Shown here: positions 34,491 to 45,700 of the stretch, in pieces
How the letters are laid out: each line of letters opens with the position of its first letter
How positions within the stretch are numbered: position 1 is the first letter of the stretch
DNA from: Molanna angustata
Lineage: Eukaryota > Arthropoda > Insecta > Trichoptera > Molannidae
Reading direction: 5' to 3'
Length of the DNA: 64,000 nucleotides
Assembly: GCA_963576475.1 (NCBI GenBank)
Contig: OY754973.1
Location: 6,787,052 to 6,851,051, forward strand
The notes under the pieces: generated by a model
Told to the model about the DNA's origin: nothing
Seen by the model: only the letters and a program-made list of their open reading frames with translations
Databases searched by the model: none
Position numbers and translations under genes: made by a program

Positions 34491-37091
34491 TTTTCAGTTC
34501 TTTTAATATAAATATTTATACATTATATAGACTTTAATGACTACACTATATTTTTATTTTTTTTGTGCAAATAAACAAATATAATGCACATTGGCGGGCT
34601 TAGACCACTAGACAATTTCTCTAACCAACCAGATTACAAAGTATGACAAATATATATGAAAATTATATTTATAATATATGTTCGCTAGAATGAAGATTAA
34701 AAAACATAAAAAAACACCTCACCAAAAAATGAGATTGAGAAAGGACTCTGACAGGTAATCGGGATAAGGTGTTTAGGTATAAATATTCCTTCTTTAGTTT
34801 TTTCTTAAAAATACAAACTGAGTTAGACGACGCAATATCCTCACTAACTTAGGCTATGCCATAGTTTTGCTTATTGTACTCTGAACGACGAGCTGAAAAA
34901 CTCTGTGTAATGGATAGTGTTGTACGTGCAGCAGATCGGAGTGGAAGTCCATGATTGGATAAATAAGTGAATTTGTCTTTAAGGTACTGTGGCAGGTTTA
35001 GAGAGATTAGAGAGAATATTGTAGAATAGTGACAGATTGTAACTATAAGGAGAAGTAAAATATCTCCATATTATTTTTCATAGCTATCGCTCATCATTTT
35101 CTCATACTCTAAGTTTTTTTTTTTCAGTTCGTTATACAGTTTTTGTCCTCTAAAGTTTTTAAATAAAGTTCATAATATTGTTCATACACTATTCAGTACA
35201 CGTTCAATAACATAAACTAAAAATTAAATCTCTGAAAATGTATTACTGCCCTTCTTGAATAGAATTATGGAAATGTGCATACAATCAACTGGTCATACAT
35301 ATAAATTTGCTGTGCTCAAAACAATAATTTTTCAGAAACAATGATTGACATTTTGCTAGCTTATTTCTCTCGAGTTCTTTTCGTTTTGTTCAAAGTTACT
35401 ATCCACCAATCAAACGTTCTTCTTCTATATTATATAATTCAAAATGTTAAGTCTTCTTTGGTGTCACGTGGTTAGTTAAAAAAACAACGAAATCGAATCT
35501 ATAAAAAACAGAGTTGATTTCGTTATTTTTACGAAGTGAATGTAGGTATCTTACGAGTGTAAAGAATCGTTGTTATATTTTTTAACGAGTCGAGTTGTGT
35601 TAGCGTTTCGCTTTTCATGACTTCCAGCAGCGAGTAAAAGTGAGATGGAAGGTTCGGATCCCAGCATCACTTCTGTATCTTGCTTAACGGTTCTTGGTCT
35701 TCAATACCTACCTACCTACCTTGGTGTTGAGGCACCGTGAGTGTACAGACGCGTTATCACCATGTTAGTTGCAGAAGAAACCCACGTCAACTGCAAAATA
35801 TCAGGAAGTTGATCACAAGATTTTTTTCAATCACAACGCCAAGGATTATAACATGGTCTATCCACGCTTAATAATCATTTAATCAATGTGGCTTCGCTCT
35901 ATGACTATTTAAATAAAATTGATATTACAAAAACGCATTATTTAAAAGAGTGTTGATTTTGAAGTTATTTCACAAAAAATATAACATTTTCAAATTTAAT
36001 ATTAGAGAAAATCCTCGTCATATTTTTTTAATCTATGTAATTTAAGCAGACAAAAAGAGTTTCTTACGTAAAATTAAAAAAAAATCAATGTAGGTACCTA
36101 CCTACGCAATTCAGATATTTAATTTTTAATTTTAAATTTAATTTGTTTTCGGAAAATTTACAGCATAATAACGTTTCTTATACATAGGTACATATGTAGG
36201 TATTATATAAAAAAAAACTAAAACCAATACATATACATTTACTTTCTCGACTTTGCCAGGTAAAATTACATTTTTTTATTCGATTTGTAAAATATAATTT
36301 TAATATTTGCACCTCAAAAAAAAAAACGAAATGGACACAAAACACTTTACTCGAAATATGCTCCTGTATTATGTTCCCTAAATCGACACTGATATCGAAC
36401 GCCAATTCAGCACAAATGACTAGGTACCGCTGAACCATATTTAAAATAAGTACGAATAAATAAAATTATATCCAAGAAATATACGTTTTTTAAATGTTTT
36501 AAAAATGCAGCTACCAAGGAAAATTATTCTAATAGGAATTAAAATGTGCGACCTCTGATAGATTAGTTGATTGGCTTCAAACTTCTATGTTGAGAGAGGC
36601 ATGTTGCAATACCAGTTGGGTATATATTATTATTAATGTACATATATTATGTTATCTGCGTCCACATACAATAAACCTGTTACATTCTTTCATTAGCCAC
36701 GTTGAATTATTATTGGTCAAAGTATTTTTTTTACATTACAAAAAAAAAATACAACACCTGTGTCGTAGCCGCGTACTCTGGCCCGGTTTAATTTTAATAC
36801 TAAATTTATGAATGTGTCTGTAGACAAAATTAGCCTAAATAGATTTTATGTATTTTTTAATTTATTTTAGGTTCTGAATATTTTATTAAAAAAAAAAAAA
36901 TATATAAATTGATATCATTATGAAGATTTAACTTAAAACGTTTTTTTATAAATTTATTTGAAATTCAATGAAAACAGTTAATAACATGTTTTCATATACT
37001 GATTTTATTACAATTTTAATCTTCATTTGTGAATTGTGAAGAATATTACGCCATCTATTGATTTTTTTAAAACATGGCGTTTATACTTTTG
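34491..37091. other. noncoding; possible SINE near 35580-35700
   Basis: No gene recognised. Around 35655 a box B-like GGTTCGGATCCCAGCA follows loosely tRNA-like sequence, suggesting a degraded SINE. A CTACCTACCTACC microsatellite lies nearby. Near 34580 a weak match to the family C tail (GGCGGGCTTA) is seen. The rest is AT-rich with no structure I can name. Confidence 0.35.
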
Positions 37092-37103
37092 CTATTTAAT
37101 ACT

Positions 37104-37806
37104 GATGTATAATCTGATGTATGCAGACGACAAAGTACTGTTAGCAGAAAGTATGGAAGAGTTACAGTATCTTGTAAGTATGGTATATGAAGGATGCACA
37201 GAAAATGGACTTAGAATGAATGCTTGATCATGTCGACGAGTATCTCTATCTGGGTAGTATGTTCCAACGGAATGGACGGCCTGATAAGGATATTGAAAGA
37301 AGAGTTATGGCAGGAAACAGAGTGAATTTGAGCACTTAGACCAGTTATGAATGATCGCAACATAGTAGTGCCAACCCTGTACAGGTAATCGTAGTGCCAA
37401 CCCTGACGTATGCAAGTGAGACCTGGACATGGCAGAAGTCGCACGAAAGAATAAATGCAGTTGAAATGAGATCGCTTAGAAGAATTTGTAACAGAACGAT
37501 GTATGGCAGAGTTCGAAATGAAGATACAAGGAAAGAATGTAAGATGAAGAAAGATGTAATATACAAAGCTGACAAGAATGGAATAAGAGGTCGGGGGCGC
37601 CCAAGAAAAGGATGGCACGACCATGTAAACGATATTCTGAAAGATGGAAATGTAAGAAACGTGAACAACAGACGAACGTGTGTATAAGACGATGTATGAA
37701 TGTGGATGAGGCGATGAATGTGTGTCAAGATAGAAAAATGTGGCGTTCGGTTCTCTCTGCCTACCCCGTGAAGGACATGGCGTGATGGTATGTATGTATG
37801 TATGTA
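37104..37806 (+). mobile_element. 5'-truncated RTE-like LINE copy, rearranged
   Basis: CTATTTAATACT occurs at 37092-37103 and 37807-37818 as a 12-bp target duplication. The copy starts at the RT catalytic box (YADDKVLLAESMEELQ) and ends GACATGGCGTGATGG plus (ATGT)n. It is broken: sequence is missing after about 37225 compared with the copy at 49580-50396; a short direct duplication (GTAGTGCCAACCCTG, two copies between 37366 and 37405) is present; and the C-terminal frame (RGRGRPRKGWHDHVNDILK) is interrupted. It lies about 100 bp upstream of the echinus exon at 37909. Confidence 0.85.
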
Positions 37807-37908
37807 CTATTTAATACTATTGGTACTACATAGATGTCACTACCGTAATGTTTCTGAATTATGATTCATTGTTCAATTTGTTAATATTTTAATTTTCATT
37901 TGTTTCAG

Positions 37909-38208
37909 GAGCTCTTCAGCCAACTTCAGTTTTCCCGAGAGCGCGCTCTTCCGCCGGATGAGGTGCGACGCGCCCTGGCTGCGCCCTTTTGCGGCCAGCG
38001 CCGTTTCCGCTTGGGCTGCATGGCCGACGCCGCCGAGTGCTTCGAGAACATTCTGCTGAGGGTGCACGCGCACGCCGCGCACGCTGAGCCAGAGGATGCG
38101 TGCAGAGCGGCGCACTGCGTGCCGCACAGGAAGTTCGCCATGTCTTTGGTCGAGCAGAGTGTATGTGCCGCGTGCGGAGCTACTTCCGAACCTCTGCCAT
38201 TTACGCAG
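37909..38208 (+). CDS. ec: echinus/USP53-USP54-type protein, USP-domain exon (100 codons)
   Basis: Internal exon bounded by TTGTTTCAG|GAG and ACGCAG|GTAAAT, exactly 100 codons, phase 0 at both ends. It encodes part of the ubiquitin-specific-protease fold of the USP53/USP54/echinus family: ELFSQLQFSRERALPPDEVR, CMADAAECFENILLRVHAHA, HRKFAMSLVEQSVCAACGA and SEPLPFTQ. CAAC is the first half of the zinc ribbon; its partner CPSSC spans the next two exons. In vertebrate orthologues the sequence before this exon carries the Cys box and ends CALK, which fits this phase-0 start, but I could not find that exon. Base composition is strikingly GC-rich against the AT-rich introns. In flies echinus limits cell number and controls sorting of interommatidial cells. 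Confidence 0.9.
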
Positions 38209-38309
38209 GTAAATGACACATTTTAAAACACTATTAAAAATACAAATGTATAAATAAACTCAAACGTTCTTAAAACTTAAATGTTTTAAAATATATTGTA
38301 CGAGGACGA

Positions 38310-38985
38310 TACCTGCCCTTATTTTAAGGCCCTTGTATATCCTGGGTATACAGATGTACACAAAAATGCACACTAACTTACTTTCTAATGTATGAAACAC
38401 GAAAAAATATTTAATATCACCTAATATGTGATATACAATATTTTTCGTGAAGAAAAGGTAAAATTTAGAGCTTTTATGTAAATAGCAAGAATATTAATTA
38501 AAATATCATAATAATAAAAAACTCAGCCTGCAGATTTACATATTCTCTTTCGATTGAATTAAAAATCTACTTCATAGGACTTGTAGTTTTTTAGTTACTT
38601 ACAATAAAAAATTATAAAAAGGTTTTAATAGAACTAATTTTACAAGAAAATTATTGAACAAATTCAAATTTCAAAAAACTCATGCAATAAAATAAAGATG
38701 TACATACAAATATTGTTCTCGATGGCAGAGCGGTCAGCGCGCTGGGCTAGTAATCCAGTGGTCGCGAGTTCGAATCGCCTCGACCGATTTCGTTCACCTA
38801 TGGCACAAGCATTTATGCTTTATTTAGGGATTGTAGGAAGATGTATATGTACTTGTTTAACAAGGACATATTCATTTAAAAAAAAATAAAAAAATATATA
38901 CAAATATATTTTGAGTGTATTAGGGAAATTATTTTCAAAATATACTATATAGCCTACTATAGCCTCTTAAAATAATTTGCTAAAC
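38310..38985 (+). repeat. dispersed repeat R1, copy 2, interrupted by a SINE
   Basis: Aligned with 1785-2410. The alignment breaks at the SINE (38714-38897) and resumes after it (TTGAGTGTATTAGGGAAATT against TTGAGGGTACTGGTGAAAAG), showing the SINE inserted later. Confidence 0.65.
38714..38897 (+). mobile_element. SINE family A, full copy with 10-bp target duplication
   Basis: Box A TGGCAGAGCGGTCAGCGC, a tRNA-like anticodon arm, box B GAGTTCGAATC and the family body (CACCTATGGCACAAGCATTT). It ends in A-rich sequence. ATACAAATAT at 38704-38713 and 38898-38907 is the target duplication, inside dispersed repeat R1. Confidence 0.85.
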
Positions 38986-39254
38986 AATTGAATGAAGATA
39001 TATCATAAAGCTGAATCAGAGGTAGGGGTCGGACGTGTACATAATAATATGAAACCAATGAAAAAAATTAAAACCTAACATTTTGAAGGTATAAGAAGAT
39101 TTCACTGACAAATGACAGGGTGTTGTTTTTTAAAATATATATCAATGCAATTCTAATCAACTTACGTATTTCAATTTCTATAGTTTTACGTGAATTAAAA
39201 AAAATTACGGTGCCACTATTTTTACGACCTGAATTGGCGGGAAAAGCATTTTCC

Positions 39255-39605
39255 CGCCAAAAAGTGTCTATTTACACGACAAATTTTCTGACGTCGTCTA
39301 TGTTTTTAGGTCATTTATAACCATAGAAAGCGCAGATAAATCAAAATACAAAAATATTTACCTTTGTCATTTTTTCAATGGTCATAAAAATGCATCATGG
39401 AAACCAACTTGAAGAAAAAATAAATAATATTGGCATCTTATTACATTTACTTAATTTTATAAATCATTTTTTCATCGAGATCTACAATTATAACAAAGTA
39501 TAAACAAAGGTAAATATTTTTATAACTTGATTTATCTGCGTTTTCTGTGGTTATTTTTGGTTTTCGTCTATGGTTGAGTCGTGTAAATAGTTGTAGCCAA
39601 AAAAT
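39255..39605. repeat. inverted-repeat element (MITE or fold-back), with adjacent GC hairpin
   Basis: The segments 39312-39368 and 39505-39560 are reverse complements with a few differences (GCGCAGATAAATCAA against TTGATTTATCTGCG, and AAAATATTTACCTTTG shared). Pairing continues outward through CTATTTACACGAC. Just left, 39236-39258 is a palindrome GGCGGGAAAA/TTTTCCCGCC. No target duplication was identified. Confidence 0.55.
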
Positions 39606-40311
39606 TATAGATACTCCTGATTGTTCACTATTTGTATATCACCTGTAGGTACAGCAAACTTTGTGTTCTCTTCAATAACGGAAATGATGTCATTAAGAAT
39701 TATTTTTATTGCAGCCGAACAGTGTATTTTGAAATCGCTAATTAATTGAATTATAAAACGGACAGATTTATGACCCGTTCGATGTAATAAACCAATAGGT
39801 ACTCAAGTAGGTATACTATGTAAGTATTGTAGGCTGTGCTTTGGTAAAGTAATGCGTATTTTTTAAGCATTTTTTATCACTCCTACGTCTTTACAATGGG
39901 CGATACCAATCTGATACTGTCGTAAGAAATGGGACGGCTACTCCTATTTAGAAATAACAAATCGATAGAAAGATCGATATGAGATTGATACAACAGAGTG
40001 TAATCAAATGATACAATTATTTATAAGTCAACCTACACTGTCTTATATATAATATAGTAAACCAGACGGCTGGCAATGATATTATCGTTGGTACTTATTA
40101 CCCATATTTAGGGTAAATTTGGTAGGCGCCTTTTTATTTATGTAGGTATATGAGGCAATTAACACCAGTTTATAACCTTGATGAATAAATCTAGGGAAAG
40201 TTATCATATATTTGTGTTGAAATTGTCAATTAATATCATACACTTTTGTCTGAAACCATAACCGGATTGTATTTTTTTAAATATAAAAAATGATGTACCT
40301 ACTTATATTAT

Positions 40312-40478
40312 GTCCTTGTTAAATAAGTAAGTACCTACATATAAGTACATCTTCGTACATTCCCTAAATTAAGAATTAATGCTTGTGGTATAGGTGAACG
40401 AAATCGGTCGAGGCTGGATTCGAACACGCGACCAGTGGATTACTATCCCAGCGCTCTAACCGCTCTGCCATCGACCCA
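40312..40478 (-). mobile_element. SINE family A copy, minus strand
   Basis: Minus strand: TCGATGGCAGAGCGGTTAGA (box A), box B GTGTTCGAATCC, then CACCTATACCACAAGCATTA and the same 3' body as the 38714 copy. Confidence 0.8.
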
Positions 40479-41087
40479 TCTGTAATAAGAGAGTACTAAC
40501 AGTTAATTTGTTTATATTTTACTCTGAACATTCAACATACCCACTCATAATAATGTGTCAGCATATATCACATTTTTTTTATTTTTTTATCACACCATAT
40601 TTTACAATGATAGGTACAAACGAGTAGATTACTGCTGCCCAACTAGGAAACCCTGTTTTCAATTTTACGGGGACATTATAATATTATGACCTGGGTGATG
40701 ATAGTTTCTGCTCTATATTAGGTAGGCACACTATCAAAATACTTAGTACTAATAACTAATTATCCACTATTTCAATAAACATCAGACAAAACAGACACAT
40801 AGCTCACATAAAACAGGCCATATTATATGTCAAATCAATTTCCGACGCGATTTGACTTTTTAAAACCATACAGATGAGGTTATATATTATCAATGTAGTC
40901 AGGTGCGTTGTTGTATTTGATATGACTTGCATGCGTTCTATTGATATTTTCAGTTATTTCCAAACTTTTACCCTAAACACAATAATAAATACTTTTACCC
41001 TAATTTATAAAAATCTTTTCATGGATCTGTTGTTGGGATGTTCTGTAATCCTTAAACGCACTCAATCATAATCTTATTTATCTTTTT

Positions 41088-41300
41088 TTAAATACATACA
41101 TACATACCATCACGCCATGTCCCTTATGGGGTAGGTAGAGAGAACCGAAATCCACATTTCTCTCTCATTTTTGGGAGCCCCCGCCCTTTTATTTCGTTCC
41201 TGTCAGCTTTATATATTTTTTTCGACAGGCGGTCTTCATTCCTCTCCCCGAGTGGTCAAACCATCTCAATGTGTTAACTTTCATTCTGTTAATTACATCT
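41088..41300 (-). mobile_element. RTE-like LINE 3' end, degenerate
   Basis: The plus strand begins CATACATACATACCATCACG and CCATGTCCCTTATGGGGTAG, the reverse complement of the (ATGT)n tail and 3' end seen at 9250 and 37780. Coding similarity fades quickly upstream. Confidence 0.7.
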
Positions 41301-42279
41301 TTCTTCAGCTTAGATACTTTCATTGTGTCCTATCATATTTCAACTTTTTTAAAATTATATATTAAGAAAATAACAAGCACGAAGTTACCGTACAATACCG
41401 AAAATGATTAGATTTTTCTTAAAAATGGTAGTGTAATTATGTCTCATAAGTTGAATTCAATTCTCCAAATTAAAAAGATTCTCTGTCCGTTTTTTGTTTG
41501 ATTTCGCAAAAAGGGTCTAGCGCAGTCTAGCGGCATTTTTGTGCGGATTAAAATATTTGTTTGCCGGAATTGTGTCAAAAAATAAACAAAATCGGCTTTG
41601 CACTTTGATCGGCCACCTTTGAGTCGAGTATTAAGTAGGAAAAAAACGAGTAAATAGCCATGTACTTAATGCCATGTCACGTAAAGCCATCTTCTTAGAG
41701 TTGAGCGTTTCGCCAGAAGCTCATTATGTGATCATGTTCCGGTGCTATTGAGAAAAATACTCAAATTCGATTGAGATGAAAGGCGAATCGTGTTGAATGG
41801 CGGAATTATTCTCTATGGTACGAAAAAAACCGCATTCCATAGACACAATATTATAGTATATATCTATATTATCTATGACAAAATAATTTGTTTGAACTGC
41901 AACAGGCGCAAAAATCAATTCGCGATAGGCATTTTAAATTTTAACCAACATAAGAAGAGAATGATTATTGATTATATTTCAGATAAAATCATCTAAAATA
42001 TTTTTTTTTCTATGGAAAACTTTTAAGTTATTGCGCTTTACACGTTTGATATAAATAATAAGTCAATTGAATTTTTGGGCTGTACAGAAGACACAAAATT
42101 TCTTATCATACGTAATCCGCCGTACACAAACAAAAATCATGTACTCTCTACACTGTTAAAGAAGTAGAACCCATTTACCCCCAGTCCGCTGCTAGTGATT
42201 CGTATAAAAATATACTTGATAATTACTCCACTATTTATTAAAAAAAAAAAAACAAGACTAACGAACAAATATATTTCAG

Positions 42280-42426
42280 ATGGTCCACTATGTCTCCGCA
42301 TCGGCATTGACAACTCAAGCAAGACAGAATGGAAACACAACTGTAAACGGTGGTATGCAGAACTCGGAGATGTTTGGAGATCTTCTCAAGAGGGCTGGTG
42401 GAATGGGAGATATTCGTGACTGTCCC
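42280..42426 (+). CDS. ec: echinus/USP53-USP54-type protein, second recognised USP exon (49 codons)
   Basis: Exon bounded by ATATTTCAG|ATG and TGTCCC|GTGAGT, 49 codons, phase 0 on both sides. It reads [13 protein letters not shown], then a short variable loop, then [19 protein letters not shown]. In human USP54 the equivalent segment begins QMVHYISTTSLC and ends in NCP, so order and boundaries match the family. The initial ATG is an internal Met, not a start. The final Cys-Pro forms half of the zinc-ribbon knuckle completed by SSC in the next exon. A run of As lies just before the acceptor, so the polypyrimidine tract is weak. Confidence 0.9.
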
Positions 42427-42786
42427 GTGAGTATAAAATACAATATGTTCACTTTCTTAAAGTCATTACTAATTACATTCCAATAAGATACTAATTGGAG
42501 ACATATTTATGTCTTATATGGAATGTAATTTGAAAAAAAAACAAATATCTACACTTATAAATATTTAATATGAACTTGAAAACATAATTGGTTGATATTG
42601 GTCAATTACAGTCTATTGCTTCACTTATATTTTGTCCATATAATCAAAATTGAGATATCATTAGTGTGTTATTTTCAATGAGAAATAAAAATATTCACAA
42701 CATAATCAAAATCAGAAAAGATTTGAAATGAAAATGATAACATTGTTCGTTAATTTCATTTTTCATCTTTTTCTTTTTTGTTGCAG
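42427..42786. other. short echinus intron
   Basis: 360-bp intron from GTGAGT to a TTTTTCTTTTTTGTTGCAG acceptor with a strong pyrimidine tract. No repeat was recognised. Confidence 0.85.
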
Positions 42787-45700
42787 AGTTCGTGCGGAGC
42801 CAAAACGCAGATCTGCAGGTCTTTGATGAACAGACCTGAAATTGTTTCTGTCGGTGTTGTTTGGGACTCCGAACGGCCAACACTGGAGCACATCATGGAT
42901 GTCTTTGGAACAGTTGGAACCTCTCTCCAGTTGAAGGATATCTTTCACAGTGTTGTCGATCAACACTGGTCATCACAAACTGTTCACAATCTAGTCGGAG
43001 TGGTCACATATTACGGAAAACATTATTCCACATTCTTCTTCCACACAAAGCTCCGACTGTGGGTTTATTTTGACGATGCCACTGTTAAAGAAGTAGGACC
43101 TCGATGGGATCAAGTAGTTGAAAAGTGCCGTCGTGGAAGGTATCAACCTTTGCTTCTGTTGTATGCCACTCCCAACGGAACACCGTGCAATACAGAAAAT
43201 GCACCAAAAGCAATAATTCCATTTACTAATGTGAATGCATCGAATATTGCAGCACAAAATATGATGCGAAGATCCGTTACCCCCAGTCCAGAGAAACCGA
43301 ACATCGGTAATACACGGCGAGCGATAACTCCAAATCCTGATAATCATATATTTACACAAAACAGACCTCCATTAAATAGGTCATATAATGAATATCAAAA
43401 TCTTGCTGTAATTCAAGATAATTTGTATGGTAAGCAAACATCATCAGATATTGACACTGTTGATGGAGATATTGGAAAGGAGTCCGATTATATTAGCCGT
43501 AAAACAGTTGAGTCTGTTTTAAATGCGCAAAATGCCAAGAAACAACAGATGCAATTGCACAGAAGCTTAAGCACTGGGTCCACATCTGTTAATATGTTGG
43601 ATAATATTGTTATCCCTGATCACCTAAATGTACCTCGTCGACGAGACTCTGGAAATTGGAGTGGTGATAGAAATAGTACATCATCTTCATCTTCTACCAC
43701 AATGGAAAATCCTTATTTATATCTGGTTGGTAAAATACAACAAAGAAATGGTAGCCTACCTGGAAGTCCAACAAGAAAAGGCGAACTTTCTAGTGGAAGC
43801 AGTGGAAGATATGATGCAGGATATGATTCATATTCTCTTTCATCTACTGATAGTCTACCGTTACAACAGAGCTTGAAACATAATTTACAGTTGGCTCAAA
43901 TTCCTGAATATCAACCACAAGGTAGAATTTTTGGAAAGCCACAGATTAGCCAAGATGATTGTGAAAGACTGTGTTTGGAAGCTGATCAGTTATTAGATAA
44001 ATCAAGACAGACAGAAGATGCCAATGATTTGGAAACTGCTTTGGTGTTATGTAATGCTGCTGCCACAAAAGCAAGAGCTGCGATGGATGCTCCTTATAAT
44101 AATCCACATACTATGACTTTTGCTCGCATGAAACACAATACATGCATAATGAGAGCAAGAAGTCTGCACAGGAGAATGTTGCAGGAGCAAGGGTTTAATG
44201 AAAAAGATCATGGAGTTCCTGACATTAGGCATACTCGCGAGGGAAGCAATTCCAGTGCTCGTCATTCGAGACAAAATTCAAGAGACAAGACAAGCCATTC
44301 TAGACAAAATAGCAAAGAAATGCTCGCTACTCCTGCACCTGTTGTTGAGAAAACTAATCCACCTACTAAAAATATAGAAATTTATGCAACATTACCTAAA
44401 AAGAAATCATCTATTAAAAAATCACCTCAGACTACAAACAATGCAATAGAAGATGAAGAATATATGATTTACGATCGTCCCAATAGAGAGAGCAGAAGTA
44501 TATTTGGAAGATCTAAAAATAAGGATGATGACAAATCAAAGGAAAAGCGATCCAGAAGTGAAGATAGAAGCAAAATTTCAAAAGATTTGTCAATTGCTCC
44601 TGATTCACTCGCTAATGCAAAAGATACTCTCAAAAGAGATAAAAATAAGGATGAAAAGGAAGATAAAAAGAATGAAAAAGATAGTAAACCAGGGAAAAAG
44701 CAGCATAAAATAAGACGTAAGTTATTAATGGGTGGATTAATAAGAAGAAAAAATAGATCAATGCCTGATTTAACTGAAGGAAATGATGATGGGCATAAGA
44801 CCAATGTCGATATCAAACCACTTAGTTCTGTTGATGATAGTGGTGTTGGATTAAAAGGGACCGATAAAAACCTTTCTGGTATGAGTGGATATTTATCCGA
44901 AGGCCATTTGGAATATTCAGGGAACAGTACCAACCCTAATTTAGAGAGAAGCAAGTTAATGAGAAAGAGTTTTCATGGCAGCGCTGGAAAAATGTTGACA
45001 ATTGCAAAAGTTCCACCTCCACCTCCTTTAAGAACTACTTCTCAACTCACTGGGTCTAAACCAGGATCTGATGTAAATCACGAACTTGCAGATAGACCAC
45101 CCTATCCCTTACCTAATGAGGTTCAAACAAATTATTTTCATCAACAAAATTACAATAGTCAAGAAAATCATCAAAATCAAGTAAATTCATATGATACATT
45201 TGATCATGAACCTCAATCATTACCATTCTTACCATCATATAATCAGAATAATACTAATAATAAACATTACAATCAAGTCTCAAGAATGGAAAATTCAGAA
45301 AATTACAATAATCAAGCTACACTTTATGATTCTTGTAATACTCAAAATGCAAGCAATTACCATACTGTAATAACTAAAGCTGATGTTCATCAAGAAAGAA
45401 GTCCTATTAAACAAGAAACAATGATTCCAGCTCCTATCAATCAATCACATATTCAAAACTTATCGTCTGCTTTTGATAATGGAGTTGATGAAGTTGACTG
45501 CATTTCAGTGCCATTATCAAATTTAGAACTTCCTCCGTATCCAAGTCCACCAGGTTCCATAGCTCATTCTAGACAGCATAGTGAGGAATTCCCCCCTCCT
45601 CCACCACCAATTTCTCTGCCTCCTGAGGAAGAGAAATTAGATACAATTAAAGAAATCCAAAGTCCAGTATTGGAATCTGCACCAGCTACGGGATTATTAG

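Larger units (their letters stand above)
38209..42279. other. echinus intron, filled with repeats
   Basis: About 4.1 kb between two phase-0 echinus exons. It holds dispersed repeat R1 copy 2 with a nested SINE, an inverted-repeat element (39255-39605), a minus-strand SINE, a CTGCTGCCCAACTAGG motif near 40641 and a degraded RTE tail (41088-41300). No extra exon was seen. Confidence 0.7.

Noticed and set aside
37873..38219. Minus-strand Ala/Arg/Ser-rich frames opposite the GC-rich USP exon
   Set aside because: The GC-rich antisense strand lacks stops by composition; the plus strand has the conserved USP sequence.
43628..44954. Other-frame and antisense frames inside the large echinus exon
   Set aside because: They overlap a clear long coding exon and are by-products of its composition.
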